DNA of 64,000 nucleotides. It comes from Kalmusia sp. IMI 367209. Its lineage: Eukaryota > Ascomycota > Dothideomycetes > Pleosporales > Didymosphaeriaceae. The notes under the pieces were generated by a model. That model was not told the DNA's origin and ran no database searches. It was given only the letters and a program-made list of their open reading frames with translations. The stretch spans positions 310,001-374,000 of the forward strand of contig JAPEUQ010000007.1 of NCBI GenBank assembly GCA_027946365.1, in the 5' to 3' direction. The number at the start of each line of letters is the position of its first letter. Position 1 is the first letter of the stretch. Shown piece after piece: positions 21,380-33,896 of the stretch. Both the position numbers and the translations under genes were made by a program.

Positions 21380-21863
21380 ATGTCAGCAAGTTACGCCCCC
21401 CACCTTACCACCCTCCTACATCCCCTACACCGACCTCTGCGACAGATGCTACATGTTCGGCCTCGAGACCTGCGACCGTAACAGACCTTGCAACAACTGC
21501 CTGCTTGACAAAACCCTGACAGAGTGCACCTACGCAGCCGGGGAAGAGCGTATTTCCACACAACGTGCTCCTCCCGCTGCTCCCGCCGCTCCCGCGGTCC
21601 CACCGCAGACACAAACACAGACACAGGTGACACCGGAAAACCCAAGAAGCTGTAAGATGTGTAAAGAGACTGGATCAATATGTATCGACGGACCAATGGG
21701 GAAATGTAGGCGGTGTATGGACAATGGGTTGGGATGCGTGAGGATCCAAGAGGTGCAGAAACCTTGCGAGTATTGCAGGATGAGGCAACAAACCTGTAGT
21801 AGGGAGAAGCCTCAGTGTAAGAGGTGTGCGAGGAGCTCGCTGGAATGCGTGTATCGGTCGTGA
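21380..21863 (+). CDS. Small protein with three tandem Zn2Cys6-like modules (possible frame break near start)
   Basis: The continuous frame covers the Met at 21453 to the stop at 21863, but the first zinc-cluster cysteines (LCDRCYMF) lie upstream of that Met in the same open frame, so the real start is earlier. An ATG at 21380 (AACAATGTC) is one base out of frame; the only likely slip site is the six-C run at 21396-21401. Module 1 spacing is C2C7C5C2C8C, module 2 (residues near SCKMCKETG) is C2C6C7C2C6C, and module 3 (PCEYCRMRQ) is C2C6C6C2C6C. Modules 2 and 3 fit the canonical fungal binuclear zinc cluster. A Pro/Ala/Gln linker separates modules 1 and 2. Total length would be about 160 residues, with no fungal_trans domain. 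It could bind DNA through several clusters or be a metal-binding protein. Confidence 0.5.
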
Positions 21864-22587
21864 TAAGCACCGTGTGTTGCTAGAGTGGGCGCGGGATGGG
21901 GTTGGTGATGTAGACGGGTGAATGGAAGTTGTTTAGTGGTGATCTGGTTGGGGGATAAGGTCTAATGACTCATTGTAGTGTCGAGTATCTCCTTCTATGC
22001 TATCTGGTGTGGCCTCTGGGGACTTGGAATCGCAGTCTCCCTAATGTAGGCATGTTAATTATAATATTATAATTTTTATACTTCCAATCAGAAATTTTCA
22101 CTTCGTTCCTACGCTCGACTTCGTAAACTATTGATCCCAAATTTCCAGATCTACGATACCTACATAGCAAGTCAGCACGATAGAGCACTTGGAAACAATG
22201 TACGCGACTCCGGCGGCGAAAGACCATGCTATAACAGCGAGCGCCGGATCGACACAGACACATGCTACATTGGTCTGACAATAGGGCGACCGGAAAGCCA
22301 GCCGTTGACCGATGATGTGGCACTTCGAGTCTATACTGCACGAAAGCGAGATAGATATAGAATCGAATCGAATTACACGGAGCAGGATAACGGAAAAACA
22401 GATCATCTACAAATGCGATACAAAATGGAATTCGTTGAGAAGGAAATCTAAGTAGACCCAATGGACAGCTTACTTCGCGCTTATGACTACAATATGGCTC
22501 TGTTACCAAATATCAACCAGCCCATTCTATCCCAGCAGACATTCTGGAGCAATTCATATCCTACACTGTGTGTTGCACTTCTCTAAT
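21864..22587. other. Convergent 3' region, 724 nt
   Basis: Lies between the zinc-cluster gene and the DUF7728-type gene stop codons. Overlapping frames of 92-169 codons on both strands (22000-22509) have no motif and largely mirror each other, so none is called. Confidence 0.4.
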
Positions 22588-23755
22588 CTACTGCGTACCT
22601 GCAACAACCTCCTTCTCTGCTGCCTCCTCATAGACAGGGGGAGCGTCGTACTCTGGAAGCTCGGCATAAACCTCTTTCTCATCGCTAACCTCCACATCAT
22701 CGGACTCTTCCTCGTCTTCTTCTTGTGCAACGCTCTCGTAGGGAGAGCGGCCGCGGAACTTGGCAATGGCAATGGCGATGAGGCAGCCCAAGGCCATGCC
22801 GATCAAATAGGTAAGAGTACCCGCAAAGACGCCGATGAGGATGGGGATGAGAACGGTCATAAAAGCGCGTCGGAACATCATGTGGAAGCGATGGTGGCGA
22901 TGGTGGCTGTGGTGGCGATGTCCACCCATTTGGTGAGGACGGTGGTGCGGGTGTCCGGGGCGAAATCGGTGCGGCGGCTTGCCATCCACGGTCTCTTCGG
23001 CCATAGGGTTGCCCTTGTGCTTGTGGCAGCCTGCCTTGCCCATGGATGACTTGAGACCATTGATCCTGTCGGCCATGATGCCCCTCCATTTGCATAGCAG
23101 CGGCCATTCCTTGCACTCTTTGTCCTGGTCGTCAAAGCCAGCCTCGACACCCTTCGCCGTCTGGAAGGATGCGATCATGAGCCGTCCATTCGTATCCTTG
23201 AGTAGGTTGATGGTGAGGGACGGCGGATCGACCGGCTTCCCTTCGATGGAAGTAATTCGGAAGGTCATTGGAATGAGTTCGATGCCCGCCTCGGAGACGG
23301 TCTCGGCGGAGTTGTAGCGGAAACTGTAGCCGGTAACGCGGAGGGGTAGGTCGTCGCCATCAGGGTTGACCTGGGAGACGCGGAACGGCTGGGAGAAGTA
23401 GCCAAAGGTAGGAGGATACAGCTGAACCCCGTCGATGGTGAGCGAGTCTTCTTGGGGCCCGACTTCAAAGTCTAGCATCTGCCTATGTGTTAGCATTTAT
23501 CAACGGCACACAGGTGGGGTGACATACGAAGGAGTTCCCATTGCGCTGCGTCCACGCGTAGCCGTTACCCTCCTTCGTAGCAAACTCGCAAGTCGCACAA
23601 TCGAGCGCGACGCTGCGGGGGGACGAGCTGGCGGCGATCTCCATGGCCATGTCGTCTCCAAGGTCCAGCTCCGCAGCGGAGACGCTGGGAGGGATCAGGA
23701 TGGCGTTTGCCGCGCCTGCGGCGACCAGCGCCAGGCCCAAAGTGCGCGAGAGCAT
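22588..23755 (-). CDS. Secretory-pathway membrane protein, DUF7728-type
   Basis: Two exons: 23755-23528 and 23478-22588. The intron (GTATGT...GCAG, 49 nt, with GCTAAC branch) is in phase 0 and the product is 372 residues. Signal peptide MLSRTLGLALVAAGAANA. A lumenal domain contains a conserved-looking CATCEF near residue 53 and NSFMLDFEVGPQEDSLTIDG across the splice, then a second Cys pair (KECKEWPLLCKW). A His-rich loop (about residues 240-275, HPHHRP and HRHHSHHRHH) precedes a hydrophobic segment VLIPILIGVFAGTLTYLIGM plus an adjoining non-polar stretch, and an acidic cytosolic tail with Asp/Glu/Val. The fungal DUF7728 name is from recalled layout (signal peptide, QEDSL motif, C-terminal TM, acidic tail) and should be treated as moderate. 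The His-rich loop would favour metal binding. Confidence 0.7.
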
Positions 23756-24445
23756 GTTAACAGGTATAGGAAAGACGGTTGGTGTTGCTAAGGGGATGGT
23801 GGAAGAGATGGTGGTGAGTGAGGCAGTGCGAGACAGCGCAAGACCGAGCCAAGGCTGCCTGTCAGCGCAGCGAGTGTTCCACACGTCTCCGCCGCAACGC
23901 GCGTCATGAGGCGCACGAGCCATGAGATTATGTAACATGCAGCCCTCTCACTCATTACAAACAGCGGTCCGTTTCACCTACCGCTATCATGGATGTGCAT
24001 TTACTCAAAGCTTCTCCGTAATGAGCATGTAGCTTATCCGTCTAGAACATGTATCTTAACTTACACGTGCAAGCAGACTCAATGCAGAGTGCATGCTCCA
24101 AAGTTTTAGTATGCATCAAGTGTAGGAGGTGCATATTACTACGCTAACAGGAAACAGCAAGAGGGGAACCTGAGATAAGCTAGAAAGAAGATGGTTCTCA
24201 TAATAACGGCTGGGCTTGTATTCGACATCATACTCTGAGCAGGTCGGCTATGAAGATGGTCATGTCCATCGACTGCTGTTTGCCATAGATATATATCTAT
24301 ACTGTTGTACGGTGCGAGCGTTGCATTCGTTGTACCCCGCTGCACAGCCTGATCATCTGCCTTTCACCTTCAACATCAGCATTCAAAGCTTTGAAAAAAG
24401 CCATGCGTCTCCATCCTCGGCATGTCCCATTGAAGATCGAACGAA
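23756..24445. other. Divergent intergenic region, 690 nt
   Basis: Between the DUF7728-type gene and the HET gene; should contain both promoters. Nothing else recognised. Confidence 0.4.
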
Positions 24446-25842
24446 ATGCGACTCCTCAATGCTACCACCATCCGCCTAGAATCTTTCCACAACGAAGCAA
24501 CGACTCCGCGCTATGCTATCTTAAGCCACACGTGGGGCGACAGCGAAGTCTCCTGCCAGGACCTCGTGCAGCTACACACTTTCCCGGGGAGCCCACGGGA
24601 ACGCAAGCGCATCGTGGAATCACATGGTTTCTACAAAATTCGCAAGTGCTGCGCCCAGGCGCTGGCTCATGGTCTCCAGTACGCATGGGTCGACACGTGC
24701 TGCATCGATAAGACTTCTTCGGCCGACTTGTCCGAGGCAATTAACAGTATGTTCAAGTGGTATAAGAGAGCAGCTGCGTGCTATGCGTACCTCGACGACA
24801 TCGAAGATTTCATTGCACTAAGAGGCGGCGGGGAAACATCGTACAAGAGCGAGGATACGAAGGTGGAAAGGCAGGGTGGAGAGAAGCTGAATGAATCATA
24901 CTTAGCAAAGGCGAGGTGGTTCACCAGAGGGTGGACATTACAGGAGCTTGTTGCGCCGGAGGACGTTGTGTTTTTCGCGAAAGGGTGGAAAGTGTTAGGG
25001 AGGAAGAAATACATGGCAGAGGCGCTAGCGGATATCACAGGAATCGACAAAAATATATTAGTGAGTTCTCGCTCTCCCTTGTATTCATTTAGGGTTTTAC
25101 TTATTACGCGTAGACAGGAGCTAAATTGGAGACTATGAGTGTAGCACAGAGGATGAATTGGGCGAGCAAAAGGGAGACGACGAAGACGGAGGATCTTGCC
25201 TATTGTCTTCTTGGCATCTTTGACGTCAACATGCCGCTATTGTACGGCGAGGGTGAGAAGGCCTTTGTGAGATTGCAAGAAGAGATCATGAAGGACTCAG
25301 ATGATCAGAGTCTTTTCGCCTGGGTGCCTGCTCGTGTGGAACCTGCAATACTAGAGCACGACCGCTTCCCCTTAACAAGGCCGAGTGATGATTGGCTAGG
25401 ACAAATCCATTACGAGAGAGACAAGGCGCGCGGAATATTCGCAGCACACCCACGGGAGTTTCGGATATCGAAAATCATAGCACCTCGGCCTAAAACTCAA
25501 GAGACAGTCCACTTTGGGGGTCCAAAAGGTGTTATCGACCTCACATCTACAAGAGAGCATCCCTACGCACTTACCAACAAAGGTGTAGAAATACATGTAC
25601 CGATCTTTTCGCTTCACAGCGATCAGAGACTGTTCCTCGTTGTATTAGAATGTACTGAGGTCTCTACAGAACACCTCCAGTTAGGTATTGTAGTGCAAAA
25701 GCGGGGAATAGGTAGACATATCCATCTAGACAGACGTGGTGACTACGGTTTGGTACGCGTCCCAAACAGTACGGGAGCTTATTCTGATAATCATGCGGTG
25801 AAGGTGAAGGTGTATTTGAGCAAGAAGGTATACGATCTTTAA
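24446..25842 (+). CDS. HET-domain (heterokaryon incompatibility) protein
   Basis: Exons 24446-25060 and 25114-25842 (intron 53 nt, GTGAGT...CGTAG, phase 0); 447 residues. The join yields DKNIL|TGAKLETMSVAQRMNWASKR. It opens with MRLLNATTIRLESF, then has YAILSHTWGDSEVS, KIRKCCAQALAHGLQYAWVDTCCIDK, AINSMFKWYKRAAACYAYLDD, WFTRGWTLQELVAPEDVVFF, and after the intron RETTKTEDLAYCLLGIFDVNMPLLYGEGEKAF. These are the hallmark motifs of the HET domain (PF06985) in the order of the larger fungal family. The C-terminal 180 residues have no known domain. HET proteins drive cell death after fusion between incompatible strains and related responses. This is the best-preserved of the incompatibility-type genes in the window. 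Confidence 0.92.
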
Positions 25843-28800
25843 TATCAATGTAAGGATCAATTCAGAAAACTATTCCTAAGTTCATATTATATATCGGTTT
25901 ACTCTACGATAATAGGCACCTAGAATACCGAAAACCTACATTCTTAAAAACTATAGATAAACATGATCTATCTCAAAGCAATTATGATCTTATTTCTTAT
26001 CATGAATGTACTGTAGGATGAGAGGGCGTTTACAGTCTTGTATTATACTGACAAGACTTGGGGACGAAAGCGACATTTCCGTGGAAGCTTTCGGTGAGGG
26101 ACAGTTCGACAAAAGAACTCCTATATGTAAATCAATACGTAACTAGATGAAACAAAAAGTTTCCATTCTTATGACTTTAAACGATGGTGCATAGCGTCTA
26201 AATACTATCCGTCCCTGGCGTAGCTCAATGGTAGATCTTAGATCAAGGAGAGTCACAGAAGGCCAAGAACTTATATGTTTCTTTACTTTCTCCGCTTCAA
26301 CGACATTATTGACCTGAAATTGTGAAGGTCTATTCTTCTACTGCATTGTGAACACTATTTCGCCGACTTTTGATTCTCAGCAAAGACGATCTCCCTCCTC
26401 ATTCTTAAAACATGATTGATATAGAGACAGCACAACCTTCCTATCTCACAATCTTAGCCCTTCGGGTACGACACTTACCGTATAGAATAGACTGTACTAT
26501 ACCGAGTGAGGTGACCGGTCGAGATAGCTGCATCAAAATTCACTCTTTTGGGATGGGCACACCACCTACGGACTTTGTACCAATAGGAGCGCTTGTCCGC
26601 GTGGAGGAGCCGCGTCGCGTGAGGCCGCGACAGCTGCAAGGAAAAGCAGACCTACGGGTGAAGCCCGCTAGAAGAGCTCTCATTCGAGATGACATACACG
26701 ACACCATGAAAGATCGAGTGCTGGATCCTGTCGGATATGTTCGCCGAAGAGCACAGGTATTATTTTGGCCCAAGGTAAGCGTTGTAATCTGGTCGCGAGC
26801 CCCATCTGTACGGTCTGGTCGTAGATGTGGTCTGATGTCTGATGTGAGGATCTTGGCGGTACTTCGGAATGCTGTCCAATGATAAGTGGCCATTCTACAG
26901 GCAGAAGAAGATTTGTAGCACCACCCCTGCATGAGATGTGGTGTAATTGATATTTCCTTGTTTTGCGCGTTGGGCCTTCTGACATTTACTTCGCTTACAT
27001 CCTAGTACTTCCTTGGATCATGATTGCTATCGTATTCTTCCAATCTTCGGAGATATTCGCTTGTAGGCGCTCATCATATTGACCAAGTCCAAGCTAAGCG
27101 AATTCCATACGAAGCTCGACTAGACCGATGTCAGGCTCCTTCAAAGTTGTATAGTCTGTCATCTATTTAGTTTTCCAGACTTTTGTGTGAAATTATTCTG
27201 AGACTTGAGACTGAAGGAGAGAAACAAGAATAGCGTCGATCCGTGTTGAGGGCAAGGATCAAGGCTCGTCTAACCATGAGTGGTTAGGACAGGAGCAGCT
27301 CCCTGCGTTGGTGATGCGGAAAAGCTTTCCGTAGCCAATATACTAAGTGCTACCTCAAAATGCTAAGACGTTAGATTCATGTTCGCTAGCGGCAGTCCTC
27401 GGTAAAGTCTTCCCTGACCAATGAAGGGGCGTCTGTGACTCCCTCTGAAATCTAAAGAGCATAACTTGAGATTGTAATGACTATAACATGGATGTCCAGA
27501 TTTCATCCAGAAATATCACATGCGAGGAGATTAGATTGAATATCAAGATGAGCCTAGCTCCGGAACAGAGAATCATGTTGTATGTGGTCTAGAGATACCA
27601 CGCACGACAAGCGTGGCATCGCTTGAACACGAGATGCTATTATGGAAACAATGTTACTCGATGTATGCTTCCCACTTGAACATTTGGGCATGTCTTACCC
27701 AAATAATTATCTTCTGCGTGCTGTATGCCTGATAAGCATGAAATGTCACAGTAACGTTTTGAACCCACACAGGTTGTATACCAACCGCTTTAGTGATAAC
27801 GAAGGAGTGCTTTCAAGAGCCTTAACCCCTTCCTCAGCTCGTCTCAACGGAAAGGCGTAGTCGAAAGTTTCGAGCATTTTGTGGTTCCAAAACACGATCG
27901 AAAAGAAATTCCTCCGTCTTAGTTGGCCTACAGATTACTTTATGGATCAATAGACAGCAAAAGATTAGGAAGATTAGACGGTAGATAAAGATAACATGTT
28001 AATCGCCACCACGATAGAGGTGTTCTAAATCTCACCTCAGATTGGTGTGTGGGCAAGCGTTTGGCGTTCCTTGGGCTCGGAAGACATAACCCCAACCTCG
28101 TAGTGTAGCGACTTATCATCTCTATTCTATGTTGATGCTCTTTGCTTTTAATTATATTCCAGCATGAGTTTTCCAGTCGAGACATGGCATACTGTTACCG
28201 TCACGTATGGTTTCACTTGGTAAAGGCAATTTGATCTGTCGCAAGAGTACGTTATACTCGATATCTAGCCTCCGTAAGGTGCTAATCGATATATATAATG
28301 AGAGTTGCATCTGGCTCGGTCCAATCCCTTTCCTGGCCATCCGTCACCTTCTTACAACGAGCAGACTTTCCAACTGCACGATACCTCTCTACAAACCAAT
28401 CTCCCATTCTCCAAAGCGCCGTCAGGCAAGACTCGTCTTGTATGTCAATTCGTCCACAAACGTGAAAACACTTGATCTTAATTTGATCTAGCATAGGTAC
28501 CGCTATGAGGGGTTCAAGGTGAAAGTATACGGCGGCTTCCTCTGCGGTTTTAGATGTGGATGTGCCCGTCTCATTCTTATCGGGCTGTTGGAGTCCATTA
28601 CACTCAATGGACAACGTGAATCTTCCATTCATCCGGGCTTGAGCGACCTCTGGGCTATCCACACCCGCGCCACGAGTATCTTTCTGCTGAATGTTCATAC
28701 TAGTCGATATCATCAGCCATTGATTTACTATATAAGGGAAAAGACTTGCCCGTCGCGGTGCGTCGCCATTGCTTACTTTGGAAGAGATGGAAGCAAAAAA

Positions 28801-29753
28801 GACGACAAAGCTGTCGCGTGGATATAAGCGGACAGTCGGTAAAGAAGATTCACTGTAAGTGTTACCTTAAGGTGCACTCGCTTGCACGCGTCGGCGACTC
28901 AATGCTTGTGGAATCTGGAGGACCAAGATTTCGGCGAAGCGCTAATGGCAACCCAAGCGTTGAAAATCCCCTCTGTGAAGGAGCGGAGATTCTAGACACT
29001 CGGACTAAATACTCTAGTATTTAACGGTAGTACATGAGTACTATGACTGAACCTAGTTATTTCGTCATTCTTGCAAAGTGGTGCCATCATTGCCAATAAT
29101 GTTTACTATGTGTGACCCCACAGGCAGCTTTGATTCGGCTACTTTTGCTGAAATCGCAGGCTACTGAGCGATGCGATAGATTTCTTGTATGTAATGCCGA
29201 GATTGCGTTCTAGGGTCAGGAGTTCAGCCACGTTATCGTTGAAGTCTATGACTACATACTGTTACAAACAACTATCCGGATTTCCAACGAAAGTTGTTAG
29301 GTCACGTAGGGCAAGCAATGTAGAATCGACTCAGTTCACAAACAATAGTGTAGTATTGTAGGTAGAGGACAGACGAATCGCTACTGATCCAAGATCCGAA
29401 ATCCCTGAAGCGGGGCACTATATACCCTAAATCACCTGATACTACCGGATTTGACTAATCATCTGCACCGTACGTCTTGTCGGAACAAAGATGGATTTTG
29501 ATAATATTGGAAACATGAGCGAGTCGAGTGCAAGTCCTTATACGTATACTATGGATATGTGACTTATGCACGATAAAAGAGAAAAGAGAGTGTAGTCCGA
29601 GACCACACAGCGGGACAATAATCGTATTGTTATACGGACAAACACTCCGTTAGGCATTAAAGCTGAGAAGGCCTCGGTATTCTCATTATTACATCACTAA
29701 GTGACTCAAATCATCTTCCTTCTTGTATATTCTCCTTTCGTTACAAAATGATA
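25843..29753. other. Gene-poor region, 3.9 kb
   Basis: No supported gene. A 156-codon plus frame (26412-26882) starts with ATG and contains a strong GTAAGC donor at 26775, but lacks recognisable motifs. A 143-codon minus frame (28282-28713) also has an ATG and no motif. The region is AT-rich, with many stop codons in all frames and no detectable repeat on reading. It may contain decayed transposon sequence, but no element was recognised. Confidence 0.4.
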
Positions 29754-32383
29754 CTAAAAATCCCTCTCGGTCGGAGGCTGCTGGTGCCAAAATCCCGGAA
29801 AGATTGCGTTCATGCCGAAGGGATTCTCGCCAGAGGCGTCAAAAGACTTTTGGTCATGGACAGACACAAAGGGATTTTCAGAAATTGGATCGAATTGTCG
29901 ATAAGTCTGAGAGTAATGCTCCATCGACGATGTATCATCGTTGGGCTGTGCTATCGGTAAAATGAACATTGACGCGAATCCAGTCTGATCGTCATTTGAA
30001 TCATCCCTGTTCATTCCTTGTATCTCAGATGCTTGGTGATGCTCGCCAAATTGGTTCTTGGAAATGAATGCTGTTCGGACAGTGTCTTCCTGAATAATAT
30101 CGGATATGTCTGCATTGAATTTTGACGCCAGTCGTTGTAGTACTCCGAAAGCCACAGTATAAGCGCGCTCTGCAATTGGGTTGTTCTTTGCCATCATTCT
30201 CAACCAACGGATAAGCTTCTTGGCAGAACTTAAGATCTCTTTGCCGTCTTGATATAAATCGACTGTACCGAAAGACATTTCCAGTAACAAGGTTACGAGA
30301 GCCTGCATGAGGTTATGAACCACACACCACCATGGCCCAGTCTTGTATAAGTAAACTATATCGACATTATCTGGTAGGAGGTCTGCCATTGCCATCGCAG
30401 CCCCAACACAAGTTCGAGCAGTCTGCCTGTTGAAGTCATCCGCAGCCTTCATTTGATTCGTAGTACGAGTATCAAGCCGACATAGGCAAGGTCGAGTGAG
30501 AAGGATCTTCGTTCCGATGTACCACATGTGTAATATTAGCCGTTCGCGTTTGAAGCTGGTGTCTATATTTGTCTGGGAAAATTTGAAACCTGGCGGCAAA
30601 GAGACCGACCACACCTCAAGTTGTTCACGTAAGCGACTAATAGATCGTTGCACATGTTTCCAAGACTTCGTAACAACTGTAGCCGAATACAATTCAATCA
30701 TGGCTTTCTGCCTGATCATATCGATCTGTACCCTGCTGTTCAAGTAGGAGCCTGAGTTGGAACGCTCCGCGGTCGTTGAGCCTATCTGAAGAGTACTCAA
30801 AGAGTATCGCTTTTGAGATTCGTATGCCAATGTATCGTCTGATAATTGCTCCACGCCCAGTGGTAGCGGTAAGGGCACAGAGCAGAAGTCGTCAAGAACA
30901 CAGCTTGGGCGGCCGACAATAGTACTAACATTTCTTTCGAGAGAGTATAATCCCCACCACATCCGTAACAGTATTTCTTTCTGAAGAACGGTAGCGGCTC
31001 GGTTCTCGTTGCGAACATGCAGTCCGAGCGCGTGCGCATAACGGAGAGAGTGTCCTATGACAACCCAGGATCTACACCGATGGTATTAGTAGGTAGACAA
31101 GAATCAAGGCTGGCTTTTCACCTGTTGACATGCCCAATGGACAGGAAGTAAAATGCAAGAAGAGCAGTGAGTTGGATCTCTAGAAGGTCTGGATGACCCC
31201 CTACCAAGGAAAATCCATCGATGCCCAACATGTGTCCACGAGAGTAGTAAATATGATGGTCCTGATCTTCTGGCTGGCATACTGTCTCCAAAAGACGCAA
31301 ATACTTTGTTCCAATCGCAAAGACGAGATTCAGTAGCGCAAGCCACCTATGTGATAAAGAACAAGGGGTCCCGTATAGGACAGAGTTATAGTACTGATCA
31401 AATTGGTGTCGAAACGATGTTTCAGAAAGAAAAGGAAATGAACCCTGGACCGTGATCATGTAGCTGTTCAGAAGTGTCTTCGCTGTTTCTCGCGGTGGCA
31501 GCTCAAACATATTGACTGTGAGATCGACGTTTATGTTGTTATTATCTAAATAGAAAGTCGAAGCACTAGTGGGAACTCGAATAACAGAGTCCTTCTGTTG
31601 GCGCCTCGTTAGTGTCTCCTTGTGTTGTGAGATAGCATCTGTTTTATCTCCTGGAGGACCATAGGGGCCTTCCGTCTGGAGCGAAACTTCCTCAAAAGGT
31701 GCCATATTTTGCCACAAACGCCTCAGCCATCGTAGCTCTGAGCTCCTCCCGACATATCCAGTCGCTCGGGCTTCTTGATTCTGGAGAATATCCTCGTCTA
31801 CGATATCCATGCTTTCGCCGGAGCCCGCTTCGGCAAGCATAACGGCTTCTCCTTGTGTGTCATCGTGGTGGGAGGATCGTGGAGGATCTAAACGAGTAGC
31901 GGCGTCCGAAACGTCGTCTACAACCTTGAATTTGTCAGAGTAAACGCAGAGAAAGATACGAACATGGTGAAATGTAGCATACTTGAGCCAGTAGATTCTC
32001 TATCTGCTGCCTGTCTCGCTTTGCAACACGGCCTTTCAGATCTTGCAGAAGGACGATCATATCTTGATTGTGCTCCGTGGCTCTGCTAGTAGTCAGTACG
32101 CTATTGAACTCTTACCTTACAATAGGGTCAAGGATGACGTTTTGAAGCGATTTTTCCGACTCTGCGCATAAACACACGAGCTGTCGGTGGACAAACAGTG
32201 TTGGCATCGCGGCTGCTCGCCGTCGCATTTGATTTTACGCGTTCGGCAGCTCACACACGCAACCGGAATCCTAGGTTTCTTCTCATGGGGTGGCGACTCC
32301 ACGGCTAGCCGTCTTTCTAGTCGTGGGATGGGGACCTTGAGCGGGCGTTTTGATCCTGGAGGCTGAGAAGCTGAGAACGACAT
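29754..32383 (-). CDS. Zn2Cys6 transcription factor with fungal_trans domain
   Basis: Four exons on the minus strand. Exon 1 starts at ATG 32383. Exon 2 is 32082-31983, exon 3 31924-31122 and exon 4 31071-29754. The join VNR|SWVVIGHSLRYAHALGLHV restores the middle homology region. The end of exon 1 is unsure: 32139 gives a 56-nt intron with a weak GTCATC donor and keeps the expected short spacing SRKNRFK-x-ATEHNQD, while 32121 gives a GTAAGG donor but only 38 nt. The zinc cluster is at residues 43-70 (C43, C46, C53, C60, C63, C70, spacing 2-6-6-2-6) in VACVSCRTRKIKCDGEQPRC. A short coiled coil follows (QDMIVLLQDLKGRVAKRD). Fungal_trans sequence includes WWGLYSLERNVSTIVGRPS and PLPLPL. This is a DNA-binding regulator; target genes are unknown and no neighbour is close enough to suggest them. 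Confidence 0.85.
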
Positions 32384-33896
32384 GTTGATTGAGAGATCAT
32401 CGAACAAGCTCCAACTGTACAACTCTTGGTGGAGGCTCTAGCAGACCAAAAAGCGGCGAGAAGAGGAATGGAACGGAGATGACGACAGTGCGTTTACGGT
32501 TCAGGCTCTGCGCTACTGCCAAGGCGAACAGCTGCCGCGGTAATGTGTATGACCAGTGTGAACAACGCAACAGCAGTAGACTCCTGATCGCGATGCAAAA
32601 GCAACCTGATAGATCGCGTCTTCTTTACCCCGGCGCTGTAACGAGGAATCGTTGAATCAAATCGGCCCGGTTACTGCTGCGCAAGCTTGCGGACTGTTCT
32701 TCAGGAAGATTACGGCTTTCTAAGCAAGGTATCATCGGGAATACTAGCCCGCTGGCAGAATGATTGGTATGGAACACTTCCCGAGACTAGCTCCGGGGGC
32801 GATCCCAGGTTGTCCGCAGGCCTTCTTCAAACGCCCAAGCTCGCGCGGATCGTGGTGATGGTGATTGTTTCCTTTCCGTGTGCCGGTCCATTGGAACAGT
32901 TTCTTGGTGTCTACGATGTCCAACAGGTCATAGTCTACTTTTGCCGAGGATATGGATGGCATTTTGAGTATGTAGGAGATTGATAGGACCTGGTTGAGTA
33001 ACGTCAAATGCATCGTTCGGTTGGCCGCATTTTCTAGATGTGCCGGGAGAAGTCATCAATTATGTCGTCAACAAATGATACATAGGAGCAAAAGTAGAAT
33101 TTATAGAGGACTGTGCCAATCCGCCAGCAGGTTATTGCCGTTCAGCACTCGTGAGGTCCTCAATACAAGAGTTCTGACAGCCTAGGCGAATTGTTAGTAC
33201 ACGTCTCACGTGATTTATTCAAGCGCATCTGAGATTTAATCCCGTGCGTATAGGCAAAAGAAATGCCTTCCGACTTGGTGATAAAACATAGTGATAAGGC
33301 ACAAGAACAAGATGATAGGAAAAAAGAAGAGCTCGCGGAAGGGAGGCATTCAGAGATGACGTTCTGGCCAGTGTTACCTTTTATAACCGTCTGCTAGGCG
33401 CGGACAGTGATAGGTCGCATGATGTAGGGATTGTGGCAAACCGCGTCATTGGTCTTGGCGAACATTGGAGCTGTGTTGCTTACAGATAATCCGACGTATT
33501 ATAATTTAACCCTGATCGTAGCAATCAAAATCGCCAACTATTAAGATGTATCCTACATTGTAGTCTTTAGCTTTCTGTAAAATGTTCATTTCTATAGCCT
33601 CTTACCCATCTCACCTGCTGTACATTTACATCTAAATTGGTGTATCTGCGCGAGGTGGTTAGCAACGCAACACATTCTAGATGTAAAACCCACGCACAGC
33701 CAAGCTTACGGGGCAGCTTTCGGCTTCCTGAAGTTCCAAATACGATTGAAAATGATGCTTCATCTTCTAGTTCGTTCAGTGCTATGTGTTTTATAGAAAA
33801 ATCCTGAATCTACGTCAATCGTCAGATGTTACTCTGACTATTGCATTGCCTTGATCAGCGGCAACGCCGTGGTAAACAATCTGACCAGGTTGTATA

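Noticed and set aside
26217..26240. GGCGTAGCTCAATGGTAGA, like a tRNA D arm
   Set aside because: No matching anticodon stem or T arm follows, so no tRNA can be built.
28282..28713. 143-codon minus-strand ORF with ATG
   Set aside because: No motif, no splice support and overlapped by plus-strand frames; not enough for a gene call.
32117..32170. Apparent frameshift after the zinc cluster of the regulator
   Set aside because: A second frame (SLQNVILDPIV) looked protein-like, but the expected SRKNRFK plus ATEHNQD order is restored by an intron, so no frameshift is needed.
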